Source: Paramecium octaurelia (lineage: Eukaryota; Ciliophora; Oligohymenophorea; Peniculida; Parameciidae). From it: a DNA stretch of 64,000 nucleotides. A model generated the notes under the pieces. That model was given only the letters and a program-made list of their open reading frames with translations, was not told where the DNA came from and made no database searches. The position numbers were made by a program, and so were the translations under genes. Positions 52,064 to 64,000 of this stretch are shown here, piece after piece. Position 1 is the stretch's first letter. Every line of letters begins with the position of its first letter. The stretch is from contig CAJJDP010000132.1 of the NCBI GenBank assembly GCA_905182995.1, positions 231,940-295,939 on the forward strand, given 5' to 3'.

Positions 52064-53623
52064 ATGTACGTAAAGCCAATATCCTCTCTCACTCACATAG
52101 GCAGATACTATGTGCGCATCATAAAGGACTTGAATGTCATAAAACAGATCCCAGCTGGATCTACTGTGCTCGTCGGTGGATTCGGATTGTGCGGTATACC
52201 TGAATGCAGCATCAATGCCTTAAAGGAGGCTGGAACAAAAAATCTGACTGTTGTTAGTAACAATTGCGGAACAACTGATTTGGGATTGGGATTACTTTTG
52301 AACAATGGATAATTGAAAAGAGTGATTGCATCATATGCAGGAGAAAATCACAACCTTGCCAGGTAACATATAATATCCTAAAAATAGGTAATACTTTGAT
52401 GGTACCTTGGAATTGGAATTAGTCCCTCAAGGCACTTTGGCAGAGAAGCTGAGAGCAGCAGGTGCTGGTATCCCTGCATTTTACACTCATACTGGTACAG
52501 ACACAGTCGTTGAAAAGGGAGGAATACCAATCAAATACAAAAAAGGAGGTGATAGTGTAGAAATAGAGTCCAAACCAAAACCTGTATGAAAATTTCATTA
52601 AACTTAGGTTGAATACTTTAATGGAAAGAAATACATTAGAGAAGACTCAATCTGGGGAGACTACGCAATTATCAAAGCAAACATGGCTGACACCAATGGT
52701 AATCTCAAGTTTGTTGGGACAGCCAGAAACTTTAATCAAGATATGGTTAAAGCTGCTAAGGTGGTTATTGCTGAGGTCGATACAATCGTACCTGTGGGTA
52801 GCTTTGGTTTCGATGAGGCCCATGTCAATGGAATTTATGTTGATTACCTCTATCAAGGAAATAATTACTTAAAGACAGTTGAAAGACTTGTTTATGACTA
52901 GAGTGTGTATGACAAACATAAGGGTATTGATATTGATAATATTGTTTAGATATCAAACCACAAGGAAAATTGAATTAGACTAGAAACAGAATTGCTAAAA
53001 GAGCAGCCCAAGAGTTTAAAGATGGAATGTATGTTAACTTGGGTATTGGAATTCCAACTCTCATTCCTGCTTTCCTTGATAAAAGCATGACCATTCACTT
53101 CCATACAGAAATCGGAGCTATTGGAGTAGGACCCTATCCTAAATTGGGACAAGAATTGGGAGATCTCTAAAATGCAGGAAAAGAATCATGCACTCTCAAT
53201 CCAGGAGCCACTACTTTTGAAAGCAGCGAATCATTTGGTATCATCAGAGGGGGACATTTGGATATGACTGTTTTGGGAGCCATGCAAATTACTAAACAAG
53301 GTGATATTGCTAATTGGGTCATTCCTGGAAAAATGGTTAAGGGAATGGGAGGAGCCATGGATTTGGTTGCCTCAGGATCCAAAGTGCTCGTTGTGATGGA
53401 ACACACTGCCAAAGGAGAAGTCAAATTTGTTAAAGACTTACAATACCCAGCCACAGGAATGAATAAAGTCAGCTAAGTCATTACCGACAAGGCTGTCTTC
53501 GTTAAAAGGGATGGACAATTAGTATTGACTGAAATCGCAAGTGACACTACACTAGAGTGGGTTAGAGCTAATACAGGATTTGAATTAACAGTTGCAGACG
53601 ACCTAAAATCCTTCTAAGTTTGA
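52064..53623 (+). CDS. Succinyl-CoA:3-ketoacid CoA transferase (SCOT)
   Basis: Four exons (introns 52363-52387, 52584-52607, 52944-52978) give 491 residues. Moves CoA from succinyl-CoA to acetoacetate in ketone-body use in mitochondria. The A half has [19 protein letters not shown] and VVSNNCGT; the B half has [30 protein letters not shown] and the catalytic block [19 protein letters not shown]. The active-site Glu lies in HTEIGAIG. The short basic lead [18 protein letters not shown] fits a mitochondrial presequence. The 35-nt intron is among the longest in the window. Confidence 0.93.
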
Positions 53624-53701
53624 TTTAATATAAAGTTTTTAATATATTGATAAACTCAAAAAATTATTTCTTCAATAAAATTGAATATGATAAATAGATA
53701 A

Positions 53702-56105
53702 TCAGTCATACAAAAATCTTAGGTATTATTGAAAGTCTGTTTAAACCAAAATTTTCTATATGTTAGCTCCATAATCATTATGTTTCTGAATCAAATTGCT
53801 TAAATTATAATTCTCTATTCTTCTGTATCCCTTTTTCACTTCATTTAATCCTAGATAATTCTAAAAAATTACCACAAAACTAATCTAATAATCTAAATGA
53901 TTTGTACATCAATTTGATTACCATGTCGTTTTTACTAAACACATTGCAAATCCTACCTTAAACACAATTCCATCTCCGTTTTTGAAGTTTTCTAGTGTCC
54001 ACTATTCCCCCTAATATCAAAATTTCATTTATAGCATGTGAAGTATTAGAGAGATTATCGAGTTCTTTCATCATTTCATACATCACAGTAGAACCTACTG
54101 AATGGGCGATTATGTTAATTTAATAATCTCCAAATATCTTCTTACTAATTAAAAGGTGAGCCAAGTATCTTCCAACGCGTTTAGCTTCTTCCTAAGTTTA
54201 TTCAAACGGGGCACTTGTCAAAGCCTTAAATCCATTTACAACTGCTTCCAATGGAGATTTTAAGATAATTTACTTAACAGCCTCCAATAGTTTCTCTTTT
54301 ACAGTGTTTTCTTCTTTTGGATTATTCCAATTCAAAACTATAAGATTGTAGTCTCTTAATCCTTCTAATATACTGTTCTATGCCTCTATATCTGTAAACC
54401 CTGAAATGAATAGAGTGATTACAGAAGATTGCACCTACTCAGGAGATCGTTTTTCGAAATACATTCTCTCTGGAATAGTGATACTCCTTAGATGATCGTT
54501 TTATATCTAACTCAATAATAACTTTATTTAGCTTATCTAATTCTCCGTTTACGAAGCATTAGTCAAGTAATAGATCTCATTTCTTTTATAAAATGATTCC
54601 TAACTAAATTATTAAGATTGGTCTAGTTTGTCATAAAGTGAAATGGGAAAGTGTTGATCCTGAATTTTAATGTATATCTTAGTTTCTTATTTCTACTTTT
54701 CAAGTTACTTACTTATTTAATTCATTATATCTCCTACAGTGTTCTCGAAGTTGCTAATTAAACGACAATTAAAATATCCATAACTTGCTTCTTTCATTAG
54801 ATTAATTATATTCATCAAAATAATTTTTTTGGCTGCTTGATATTAGGAAATAAGTAATTAATCATCCACAAAATGAGTACCATTTAAAAGAATAAATAAA
54901 TCAAAAATTAACTATAGATTCTACTATTCAGTTATCACATTTTTCCAAAATTGATTAGCCTACTCTATTTCTTTACTGTAAGTATTTCGTAATTTAATCA
55001 GAGTTTATTTTACATCTTATGAACAATCTATTTTTGTAATTTCGGTATAGAAAGATAGGATAGCCAAGACATTCAAAATTTCTTATGATTCCGAATCAAC
55101 TTGTAACAATAGATAAAATAATTCAGAAGCAAATTCTTTATTCTTAATTAAAAGGAACTCCTTTTTCTAAAAATATTAAGTGAACAGCTACCAAGATTTC
55201 AACTACAACTCCTCATATACCTTCTCATGTCTTAAGAAAATTTGAAGAGAAGATCTCACTTTGAATAGTTAATGATCAATTATTTTTGATGCATACCTTG
55301 ATATTACAACATTGGACAATTAAAAATTATAAAAATTTTGTAATTCATCATGCAAATATTTATGGTTTTGTACAAAAAAGTTACGGATTAGATTCCTAAC
55401 TTAAAATAAAGGTATGTTGTTTTCTTTAATTATTGTACAAGTTTCATCTAAGATGAGATTGTTTTACTCTTTTTTGTAAAATTATTTTATTGAATTGATT
55501 AACTTATTATAAATCTCTTTGTTTTGTTTTTTTGCAGCTTAAATTATGGATTCATAGACTGATGCTGAAATATCTTGAAAATTTTCACAAAACTCTTCAA
55601 TAATGGATTCCTAATGGAATTAACCCTTAATGTACTCAATAAATAGCAACGAGAGTTCGTCAATAGATTAGTTCAATTGTTCTTCATTGAATTATTTTCT
55701 GTCTTCATTTTATAGATAATTAGCCGGATTTTTTGAAATCATTTTTAAGTTTATGATGCAACATTCAGAAGTTTCAGAATAGAATTCCTTACATATCTTA
55801 ATTATGCTCAATTATTAATTGAAATGATAATTTGACAAGAAATCTTAAATATCCTTTTAACAAGTGTGAATCAATGATATTGACTTTCTTTTGATGGTTT
55901 CTAGATTAAATGACCCCTAAAATAACTACGAGTATAATATAGGATCCTTTGTTTAATAATTTTCCGCATTCTTCACCGATGCAAATTCAGGTCTGAATTT
56001 AGACGAAGCAATGCTATAAATTTCATATGCTGACTTTGTTATTGAGATGTAATCTTTGAATTTAGCAGGCAAAAATAGTGATGCAATTTCAAAGTATGGA
56101 TTCAT
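53702..56105 (-). CDS. DUF726/TMCO4-like alpha/beta-hydrolase
   Basis: C-terminal hydrolase core: VITLFISGFTDIEAQNS, YNLIVLNWNNP, AKRVGRYLAHLLISKK, then INIIAHSVGSTVMYEMMKEL, a nucleophile-elbow like GHSxG (HSVGS), and ILILGGIVDTRKLQKRRW. This order is that of DUF726 (TMCO4, yeast Mil1/YFL034W). The last intron is 22 nt (just before GLNEVKKGYRR, near 53850); the other introns of this ~2.4-kb gene were not mapped individually. The N-terminal ~450 residues are helical without a recognised domain. ATG 56105 is the first Met in the N-terminal frame and overlaps a TGA of the upstream frame. Confidence 0.72.
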
Positions 56106-56119
56106 ATTATGTATAAAAT

Positions 56120-57161
56120 ATATTATAATTTTTATTTTTTTTGTTCACTAATCTTCAAATTAACTTACTCTGACATTGCCCATTTTGCATCTAATATTTG
56201 ATGTTAAATTTTCATTTAAATAAAAGAATTCAGGGTATTGATCAACTTTCTTACAATATGTTTATGCTTCTTTACTCAAATTCAATGTCAATTTTCAATT
56301 TTCATATTTTAATTACTCCAAAGAGCTTTATAAATTGGAATTTACTTTTCATATTCTTTACTATATAACGATTTATCAGTATCGTCATTTCTAATTTCAT
56401 ACCGTTAATTGTTTGATAAAACAATAAAATAAGAGGAAATCTTCAATCATAATCTTAGCATCGTTTCTTGAATAGATGCAATATTACTCCTGAATTGTTA
56501 TACAAATATAATTTATTAATCATATATCCCTTATTCAATTGCATATCTCATATATCCACTTAATGTAACCTTATTAGAGTTTGATATCTAAAAAACTAAA
56601 AATTAATTAATAACATATGAAAATAAATTTGACTATGATATATCTTCAAGTAGGATTTATTTCTGATTTTCTAATTACACTTTCCTTGTTAAGTTATTAT
56701 AGACTACTTTATTTTTGAATTGGTCTTGTCATTTGTTTAAATGGCTATCCTGTAAAACGCAAGGCAATCTGGCTTAAAAATGAAACTCTTGAAAGGATTT
56801 GTAAATGATATCACAAATTTTGAATTGGGAACCATCTTTATATATATAATGTTGAAGCGAACCCATTAAACAAGCTAAGCTCGAATAAAAAAATCATAAA
56901 ATAAATTTAGTTAGAAGAAAAACGATGTATAACCTATAACCTATTAATCAACTTCGATAATATTGGTATTAGTTTTGGAATAACAAGACCTCTGTTAAAG
57001 TTTAATCATTATTGTTTTCAAAATGATATTGTTTCATATAGTTGTTAAAGAATTTGCCCATTTATTGTATTATCTCTTTCCCCTAAAATAACATTCATGA
57101 TTTTTTCTAGGAAGTTGTAAGGAACTTTTTCATTGTCCAAATTGAAATGATTTTGACCCAT
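56120..57161 (-). CDS. Putative unknown protein, exon structure unresolved
   Basis: A minus-strand start at 57161 (MGQNHFNLDNEKVPYNFLEK) and further coding-like pieces, YKDGSQFKICDIIYKSFQEF (near 56830) and LSGYMRYAIEQGIYDQQIIF (near 56560), suggest one gene with several short introns. I could not fix all junctions or the stop. It ends close to, or overlapping, the start of the DUF726 gene. No family recognised. Confidence 0.4.
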
Positions 57162-57308
57162 TTTTCATATTAAAATTCTTATTTTTCTTTATTTTCAAGT
57201 CGATTAATTTATTTCATTATATTATGTTATACTTATAAAAGAGAGAAACATTAGAATCATAAGTGTATTTATTATATAAATATTTTTAATAAAATAGATG
57301 ATATGGAT

Positions 57309-58757
57309 TCATTTTTTCTATTGTTTTTTTTCATAATTGACTCCCCAAATTTCAATTTAAGTCAACTATAGATAGAATCATTGAATTACATTAAGAAATT
57401 CTACGTGTGGTTCTAATAAATATCCCATTTCATATGTTTAATCACATTGATTATTTATTCTATTTGTTGCGTTTCCTTTGATTTTTTCATCAACCCAAAT
57501 TCTAAAATTGCCTTTGCCATCCCCACCAAATCCAAGTCCATATGGTTATTACACTTACAGATTGAATGCTCTACTGTTTATATAAGCAAAACACTGCTTG
57601 GATTTGATATCAAATGTACTCATAAATAGTTGATATTTAGGTAACAAAGAGAATAGAAAACTTTTTTCATCTCCAAAATAAAGTGATATTTAATCATTTG
57701 GGTTGTACAAGATTCCTATTTGTATTAGAAATACTTACCCATAGGATCCTTTTGCTTTTTCCTTATGAAATGAGTTTCAATTGTTTCATCAATACTAATA
57801 TATGCTCCGAATACTTATTATTAAAATGTATCATTTTATGATTCATCTTCTCTATTCCTAAACAAAAACAGCAATGGCTATTGTGAATCTATTATGATTT
57901 CAGTTATATATTCCAAATCATCATTTGTAACTGAGGATGAAAATTTAAGATCCAATTAACCAATCCTACTGAAATCAGGAGAGCTCATTTGTAATAAGGC
58001 AAGCACTTGATCATTCAAGATGAAACTGGAAGATGTTAATTTAGGAATTCCATATTTTAAATAAGGATTAATGAACTTCTTAGTAAAATATTGTTTGCAC
58101 ATCTTATTTGCATAGATCAATTGTTATTTTGCTTAGCCAATAAATTGGTTGAATGGGAGAGTAGATTTTTACTCAAAAATAGAGTTAGCAACACTTCTTG
58201 CTGCTAGATCGTTTCTTTGGCTGTTTCTGATTTCTTGATTGTAATAATACATATTCAATAGTTCTTTAATTACAAGACTTCCTTGTGAGTAGCTCACCGA
58301 AAACCTAGAATAGAGTATGGAGACATACCTATTGATTGATTCTTTCTGATTCTCAAGACACCCGAGACTAATTAGGGCAAATAACTCGAATTTCTCCAGA
58401 ACTCTGAATTTGTAGTCACTCAGATAATATTCTTGTTATTCTTTAAGCAAGAGTTCCACTAATGAAATAGAGTTATAATGTTACATGTGATGACAAAATT
58501 GGTGTAATCGATTTATTAATTCTTGCATCTTTCTCTCATCCAGTTATACAATTTAACTGAGAAGTCTGGATTTTCAGGGAATTCTGGGAGCATTGATTTC
58601 TGTGTAAGAAATCCGTTTCTATGTAATTAGGATAGTTTATTCACATAGAATCATGGCATTTCAATAGTTCAAAGTAGACTTCGAGGACGTCAAGTTCGTA
58701 ATCTGTGAATGCCACTTTTGCATGTTTCTTTATAGATTTAGATTTAGATCCTCCCAT
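57309..58757 (-). CDS. TLDc-domain protein, MEAK7-like, N-myristoylated
   Basis: The start MGGSKSKSIKK is a strong N-myristoylation signal. The C terminus is a TLDc domain: VFGAYISIDETIETHF, LGFGGDGKGNFRIWVDEKI, EMGYLLEPHVEFLNVI and the closing EIWGVNYEKK. An N-myristoyl helical lead plus C-terminal TLDc is the design of MEAK7/TLDC1, which associates with lysosomes and mTOR; TLDc domains bind the V-ATPase. One intron is mapped (58619-58644, 26 nt); the middle of the gene contains more, which I did not resolve, so exact length (~440 residues) is approximate. Confidence 0.75.
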
Positions 58758-58798
58758 AAATAATAAAAAATATAATTATTTATATTAAATATGAATTC

Positions 58799-59222
58799 TC
58801 AATCATCGTCTGATCCACTCTCATCTTCATCTGAATCCTACTTCTTTTACTTCTTTTGAGCCTTTTTGGATCCCTTGCCGTCTTCCTTCTTCTTCTTTCT
58901 CTCATTCTTGATCTTTCCGTATTTATCTTCGTAGATTCTATTAAAAATATATATAGAAAGGAGAACTTCTTTTCTTTTTCAAATATAGCCTTGCTGTCCT
59001 TGTACTTTTATTCGTATTAATCAATTTTATCCTTTGGTAGTTGTTTGTACTATTCAGAAATGATCTTGGTGATATCGGTCATTTTCTTGCCGGGATGAGC
59101 TTCTTTGACTTATGAGTACACCTCCTATTTGTAAATAAAGAATGCACATTGGGGTCTTTTTGGTGGAGCTTCCTAAACAAATTATTAATTTATATATATA
59201 CCTTTTTAGTATTATCTGTCAT
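58799..59222 (-). CDS. HMG-box (HMGB-type) chromatin protein
   Basis: Three exons (introns 59173-59201 and 58938-58966, both 29 nt) give 121 residues. A single HMG box at about residues 10-80: PPKRPQCAFFIYKQEVYS, then KMTDITKIISEQYKQLPKDK and YEQKYKDSKAIFEKEKKIYE. It bends DNA without strong sequence preference. The tail is Lys-rich (RKKKKEDGKGSKKAQKK) then acidic (DSDEDESGSDDD), the usual HMGB arrangement. Tandem with the TLDc gene, 41 bp apart. Confidence 0.88.
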
Positions 59223-59834
59223 TTGTTTTATGCTAATGTATTTTCTTATTTAATTTGAGATTCAATACTTTTGTTTTAATTAAAATTTCAATAAAAAAAT
59301 ATCCCAATATCATTGGAATCAACCAATGAAAACGCGGCACCTTAATTTCGCAACAGATGAACTTCCAACCCCTCCCTTCCGGTAATCATTCGCACTAATA
59401 ATCTCATAATGATTAATCCAATCGATTCCACATGAAGCCAGGGATTCATGTCATCCTAAAACCAGACACATCCCCTCTTTTGGAATCAGAATTTAATATT
59501 GAAACAGTAATAAAAGCAAATCAATTTTTCAATTCTCGATGTCTTTAGAAATAATCAATTTCGAACATTATCATAATACACTTGTTTGTAATTTTATAAA
59601 ATGCATCAAGATTTTAAAAGCAGTCCTAATCAATTTGAAATGCAATAAATTAATCTCTGATTTTAATATATATAATCTCTCTCTTCTACCATCCCTGAAC
59701 CCTAGAAGCAAGTGGTTATTGTCCTCCCTCTCTCTCTGTCTCCCTCATACACACTTCTCAGCTTTATTTATAATTAAGAATGTAGCCATTTGATATATTA
59801 TTGTAATTTCTATTCATTAATTTCATATATAAAA
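59223..59834. other. Divergent promoter region
   Basis: About 610 bp between the HMG-box and kinesin genes. It includes pyrimidine-rich stretches (CTCCCTCTCTCTCTGTCTCCC near 59725) and GC-richer patches (GCGGCACC, CCCCTCCC near 59340-59390). No open frame with coding character. It must drive both genes. Confidence 0.5.
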
Positions 59835-62151
59835 ATGAAAAGAAAGGAGTGCGTAAAAGTGGTTGTGAGAGCCAGACCATTATCAAGCAAAGAGGTAAAA
59901 TTGAATCAGTTATTGTGAGGTAGAAGAAGGCAGAAAGAGAATAGTAGAAGTTGACACAACCCGAAAAGAAATCAATATTTAAAATATAAAAGGAGATGGC
60001 AATGAAGCACAAAGAACATTTGTTTTTGATGAAGTTTTTGATATGAATTCACAACAAGAACAAGTCTATCAAAACACAGCCTTGCCCATTGTTGAAAGTG
60101 TCATGGATGGGTAAATCAAAAATGTGTTATTATCATAGTTATAATGGTACGGTCTTTGCCTATGGTTAAACTGGTACTGGCAAAACACATACCATGGAAG
60201 GTAAGAACGATCCTCCGCATGAAAGAGGTATCACTCCAAGAACCTTCGATCACATCATCAAAGTTATTGAAGGGACACCTAATATCCAATTCTTAGTTAG
60301 ATGTTCCTATTTAGAATTGTATAATGAGGAAATCAGAGACTTATTGAGTCCAAACCATCTCACTAAGTTAGAATTAAGAGAAAAACCAGAACAAGGAGTA
60401 TTTGTTAAGGATCTCTCCAAAATAGTTGTGAAATCAGTGGCTGAACTAAATGAATGGTTAAAGGCTGGTAGAGCCAATAGGAAAGTGGGAGAGACTAAAA
60501 TGAATTAAGAATCCTCGAGGTCTCACTCCATATTCACACTCACTATCGAATCAAGTGAATTTGGAGCAGACTAATAGCAACACATTAAATCTGGAAAATT
60601 AAACCTTGTCGATTTAGCAGGTAGTGAAAGACAATCAAAGACACAAGCAGTTGGTGTAAGATTTGAAGAAGCCATTAATATTAACTTGAGTTTAACTACA
60701 CTTGGTAATGTTATCACATCATTGGTCGACGGAAAAAGTCAGCATATCCCATACAGAGATTCCAAATTGACTCGTCTCTTATAGGATTCTTTGGGAGGTA
60801 ACACAAAGACTGTCATGGTTGCAAATATCGGTCCAGCTGATTATAATTTTGATGAAACCATGTCCACTCTCAGATATGCCAGTAGAGCCAAGAAAATTCA
60901 AAACAATCCAAAAATTAATGAAGATCCTAAAGATGCCATGATTAGAGAATTCCAAGAGCAAATTAATAAATTAAAAGATGAGTTAGCCAGAAAGGCTGGA
61001 GGAGTTATTGGGCCAAATGGATAAATTTAAAAAATCAAGGAACAAGTTATTGAGGTGGAAGATGATGAAGAACTTACTGAATTGTAAAAAAAGGCCTAAA
61101 AGGAGAAGGCTGATTTAGAATAGTAGATTATGCAGTAGAGAAGGCAAAGCACATTGTAGGAAGAAGAAAAGAAGCAATTGTAATTGAAATTAAAGGAGAA
61201 ATAGAAGTTGGAGCATAATCTCAAAAAAGAGCAAGAAAACATGCAAAAGAAACTTTAGGAACTTCAGGAGTAATTGTTGCATGGTGATAAAATGAAAGAG
61301 GAAACTAGATAAAAAGAAAAGGATCTATTAAAGGCAAGAATGGAGTTAGAAGAGAGATCGTAATAAGCCAGGAGATAAGCTGAGGAATTGGCAAAAAAAG
61401 AAGCCATGCAAATGGAATAAGAATAGAAGTATAATTCAACCAAAGAGGAAATTGAGGCCAAAACATAAAAATTAAATAATCTAATCTAAAAAATTAAGGA
61501 ATTAAAAAGTCAAGCTTAGGAACAGACTTAATTTAGGTAGAGGTAGAAGGAAGAATTGATAGAGGATAATAGAGAGTCTCTGAGATAGTTAAATCTAATG
61601 AATCTTATTATTGAGCATTTCATTCCAGAAGATGAAGGTATTCGAATAATGCTATTCATTTAGAAAAGAGATTAAAGGAGAAATTAGAATTCTCAGAAGA
61701 GCAAGATGATTGGGTCATTAAGGAATTTGAAGCGAATCCATTGAAGAAGCCTGCATCTGCATTCTTCTTCAAAAGACCGATTTGCAATTTTTCGAAAATG
61801 GCAATCAATTTTGGTGATACTAATCCCAGATTCAGACCAGAAAACATCTTGCAAACTGATCTAGATCTACCCCAAAGAATGACTGAGGATTTTTCTCATG
61901 AGCCTTCATAAAAGATATAGGAAGTGTTGAACGTAGCCTTGAATGAAGATGAAGTAACATCCCATTAGAAATTATATTAGGAAGAACAACAAATGATTTA
62001 AAATGAAAAGCAAGCCAATGTCTACATTGAAGATCCTTCAGTAATCAATAAGGAAGCCATTTTGAATCCTCCATCTAATCCCAATAAAGTTCGCTTATAA
62101 TCAGCAATCAAGAAAAACGCTAGAAGACCCTAAAGTGGGTTTAAGAAATGA
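59835..62151 (+). CDS. Kinesin-2 motor subunit (KIF3/FLA10-like)
   Basis: Four exons (introns 59895-59919, 60111-60138, 61638-61663) give 745 residues. Drives anterograde intraflagellar transport along ciliary microtubules. N-terminal motor: [16 protein letters not shown]-loop [13 protein letters not shown], switch [13 protein letters not shown], switch [12 protein letters not shown], then [20 protein letters not shown] and the neck [20 protein letters not shown], the hallmark of kinesin-2. A long coiled coil (~375-600) and a tail with [20 protein letters not shown] and a basic end follow. In switch II's helix the usual ATG(D/E)RLKEA reads [11 protein letters not shown]. Confidence 0.92.
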
Positions 62152-62271
62152 GAATCTATTATAATACAAATATGCATTATAGTATTTTAGACCTCAAATC
62201 ACATTAAAAGTATTTGTCAAACCAATTTAATTAAACATTTATAAGTATTCTAAAAATTATAAATCAATTTC

Positions 62272-63573
62272 ATGGATTAAGCTATTCTTATTAATATTGA
62301 TAATGAGGACAATAAATAATATGAAACTGAGCTGTCCCTTTAACTCAAATCAGAGAAGCAGGATATTTCGAACTCAGATGAATTTTGTAATTTGTGCAAT
62401 GAATTACATGGGCATTTTTTGAATTACTCTACTATTGAACGAGAACTAAGAATTTGCTTGATTTGTTGGGATATCATTCATGCTTTTTAAACAATTAACA
62501 AAGAGAGTACAGGAAAGTTTAAGGATTGCAAATTCAGCAATGAAATTGAAATTATCATAGAAAATTAAGGCAAATTTTACAACTTAGATTATGGAAATTG
62601 TATTATTTGTACTACTCCAAATTCTATATTAATAAAATTGAACTAATGCAATCATTATTGTTGTGATTCGTGTTTAAGTTTTTATATAAACATAAATAAT
62701 GATAATCGTAGAAAACTTATGTGTCCTTTTTTTGGTTGTTAATACGAAATAAATGACTATCTGATTTTTTAGTATTTATAATACAATGAAATTAAAACGT
62801 GGAATAAATTTTAATACAATTAATTTTGCTTCTAAAAAAAATGCAAAGCGAAATTTAATTTGTAACCTTATAACAATTTGTAGCAATTGAATATTATTTC
62901 GTATAATAATCAAAATCAATGTGAAATGTGTAAGCAAACATTTTGCTCCATTTGTTGGACTAAGCATGTCGGAGCATGTGATTTTGATAAGTTGTTTTTA
63001 AAATACGTCAAGGAATAACAAATTATATAATGCCCTTATTGTCATTCCCTATCAGAACCAAATAAATGTTCTGTAAGCTCAGAACCTTGCAGAGAATACA
63101 AAGCAAATTGGTAACAATGTTTTGTGTGCAATCATTTGTTTTGTTTGGATTGCAAAGGACCTTTGGAATTATTTGAATCCATCCCAAACTCGGAAACATT
63201 GACATGCATACCTTGTAAAAAAAGGGAGAAAAACTTTTTTTACCTATTATACAGAGTTATGAAATAGTTATCGTTTAGGATGCTATTTGTTCTAATGTTT
63301 TACCTATCCATTTTGTTTGTAGTTGCATTTCTGGCTTGTGGCTTTATAATAGTACTAGGAATATACATCGCTATGCATTAGTTAATATAGGTATCAAAGT
63401 GGGTTTTTTCATTTGTCAAACAACGAACAAACAATATTAACAATGGGATTTTGATAGCATTCTCTCCATTAATAATTATATTAATGCTGGTAGCCATAGT
63501 AGTTTGTTATGCAGTGGGATTCATACCTCTCTTAATATATAACATAAAATAATACTTTTATTTAGATGGTTGA
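62272..63573 (+). CDS. RBR-type E3 ubiquitin ligase-like protein with two membrane spans
   Basis: A 433-residue frame without an evident intron. RING1-like: CIICTTPNSILIKLNQCNHY with CCDSC; IBR-like: CEMCKQTFCSICWTKHVGAC; a third Cys-rich unit: CPYCHSLSEP, CFVCNHLFCLDCKGP. RBR ligases form a thioester on a Cys of RING2 before passing ubiquitin on. Two hydrophobic segments at about 345-375 and 400-425 (LFVVAFLACGFIIVLGIYIA; ILMLVAIVVCYAVGFIPLLI) place it in a membrane, as in RNF19/RNF144. Residues 40-55 hold another CxxC pair. The active Cys cannot be fixed with certainty. Confidence 0.78.
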
Positions 63574-63710
63574 ATTATATTGATATGAATTAATGGTTTT
63601 ATTTTTAATGATTTAACTCTATTGATGTTATTTTGGCAATCAACAACCAACATATATATATGAAATAAAATTAATATTTAAAGTTTTAAACAATAATAGT
63701 TTAAATGTAA

Positions 63711-63980
63711 TCATCCTTTGGTTGTTAAATATTTAGTTTTCAACTAATCTATTTCACTTTAAACATAAAAATGTTTTTTATTTGTTTCATTCTACATCAG
63801 TCTTTTGTGTAGTTCAACATTTTCTTATCTCAAAACATCGAGTTCCTTATTCATTTGATGAATTCTCAATTCATACTTGCTTTCTGCATCAACTATTGCT
63901 TATTTAACCGATTGATCAAGCTTCTTTTAGTATTTGTACTCTAAATCTTCTTTTTGTCTTTATCTGACTAGGTCTTCCAT
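63711..63980 (-). CDS. Small coiled-coil protein near the right edge
   Basis: A frame of 89 residues from ATG 63980 to TGA 63713-63711, almost entirely coiled coil (YKYQKKLDQSVKQAIVDAES, LDVLRQENVELHKRLMQNE). The bases upstream are AT-rich and do not extend the frame usefully, so the start is plausible, but the gene lies 20 bp from the window end and could have 5' exons outside. Confidence 0.55.
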
Positions 63981-64000
63981 TTATTATTATTATGTTAAAT

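Overview
The window is nuclear DNA from a ciliate, most likely the macronuclear genome of Paramecium. Three things show this. Long conserved proteins appear only if TAA and TAG are read as glutamine and TGA is the sole stop. Almost every gene is cut by tiny GT-AG introns of 18-35 nt. Genes are packed on both strands with spacers of a few to a few hundred AT-rich bases. All CDS calls here use that code; every gene whose introns I solved gives an exon sum divisible by 3 and one uninterrupted frame.

Layout. 1-7 kb: end of an unknown gene, COX10-like heme A farnesyltransferase, a two-HKD phospholipase D/cardiolipin-synthase-like protein, a coiled-coil protein and a CDC7-like kinase. 7-16 kb: USP47-like deubiquitinase and a divergent Rab-like GTPase almost touching it, an MT-A70 methyltransferase carrying ZZ zinc fingers, a CstF64-like RRM protein, a coiled-coil protein, and a LYAR zinc-finger protein. 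16-23 kb: BTB protein and mitochondrial Hsp60 two bases apart, EF-hand protein, M17 leucine aminopeptidase, coiled-coil protein, small membrane protein. 23-30 kb: CDK9/12-like kinase, TBC1D23-like protein, coiled-coil protein and PEX4-like E2 (divergent starts 17 bp apart), small unknown genes and a degenerate coding stretch. 30-40 kb: M28 carboxypeptidase Q-like peptidase, ceramide synthase, an exact 1,411-bp repeat around a single N (probable assembly artefact), GAF-domain protein, unknown coiled-coil protein. 40-51 kb: helical protein, B9D2, spinster-like MFS transporter, LRR protein, OTU/SEC-C protease, LYRM7/MZM1-like factor, SAXO-like repeat protein, small proteins, tRNA-Gly(GCC). 51-64 kb: SCOT, DUF726/TMCO4 hydrolase, a TLDc/MEAK7-like protein, HMG-box protein, kinesin-2, a membrane RBR-type E3 and a small coiled-coil gene.

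There is no sign of an operon, phage, transposon or CRISPR. Functions are scattered as expected for a eukaryote, with visible themes: ubiquitin (USP, OTU, E2, RBR), mitochondrion (COX10, Hsp60, SCOT, LYRM7) and cilium (B9D2, kinesin-2, SAXO-like). The most unusual items are the MT-A70 plus four-ZZ protein, three gene pairs with essentially no intergenic DNA, 18-nt introns, and the assembly duplication that gives two genes false second copies.
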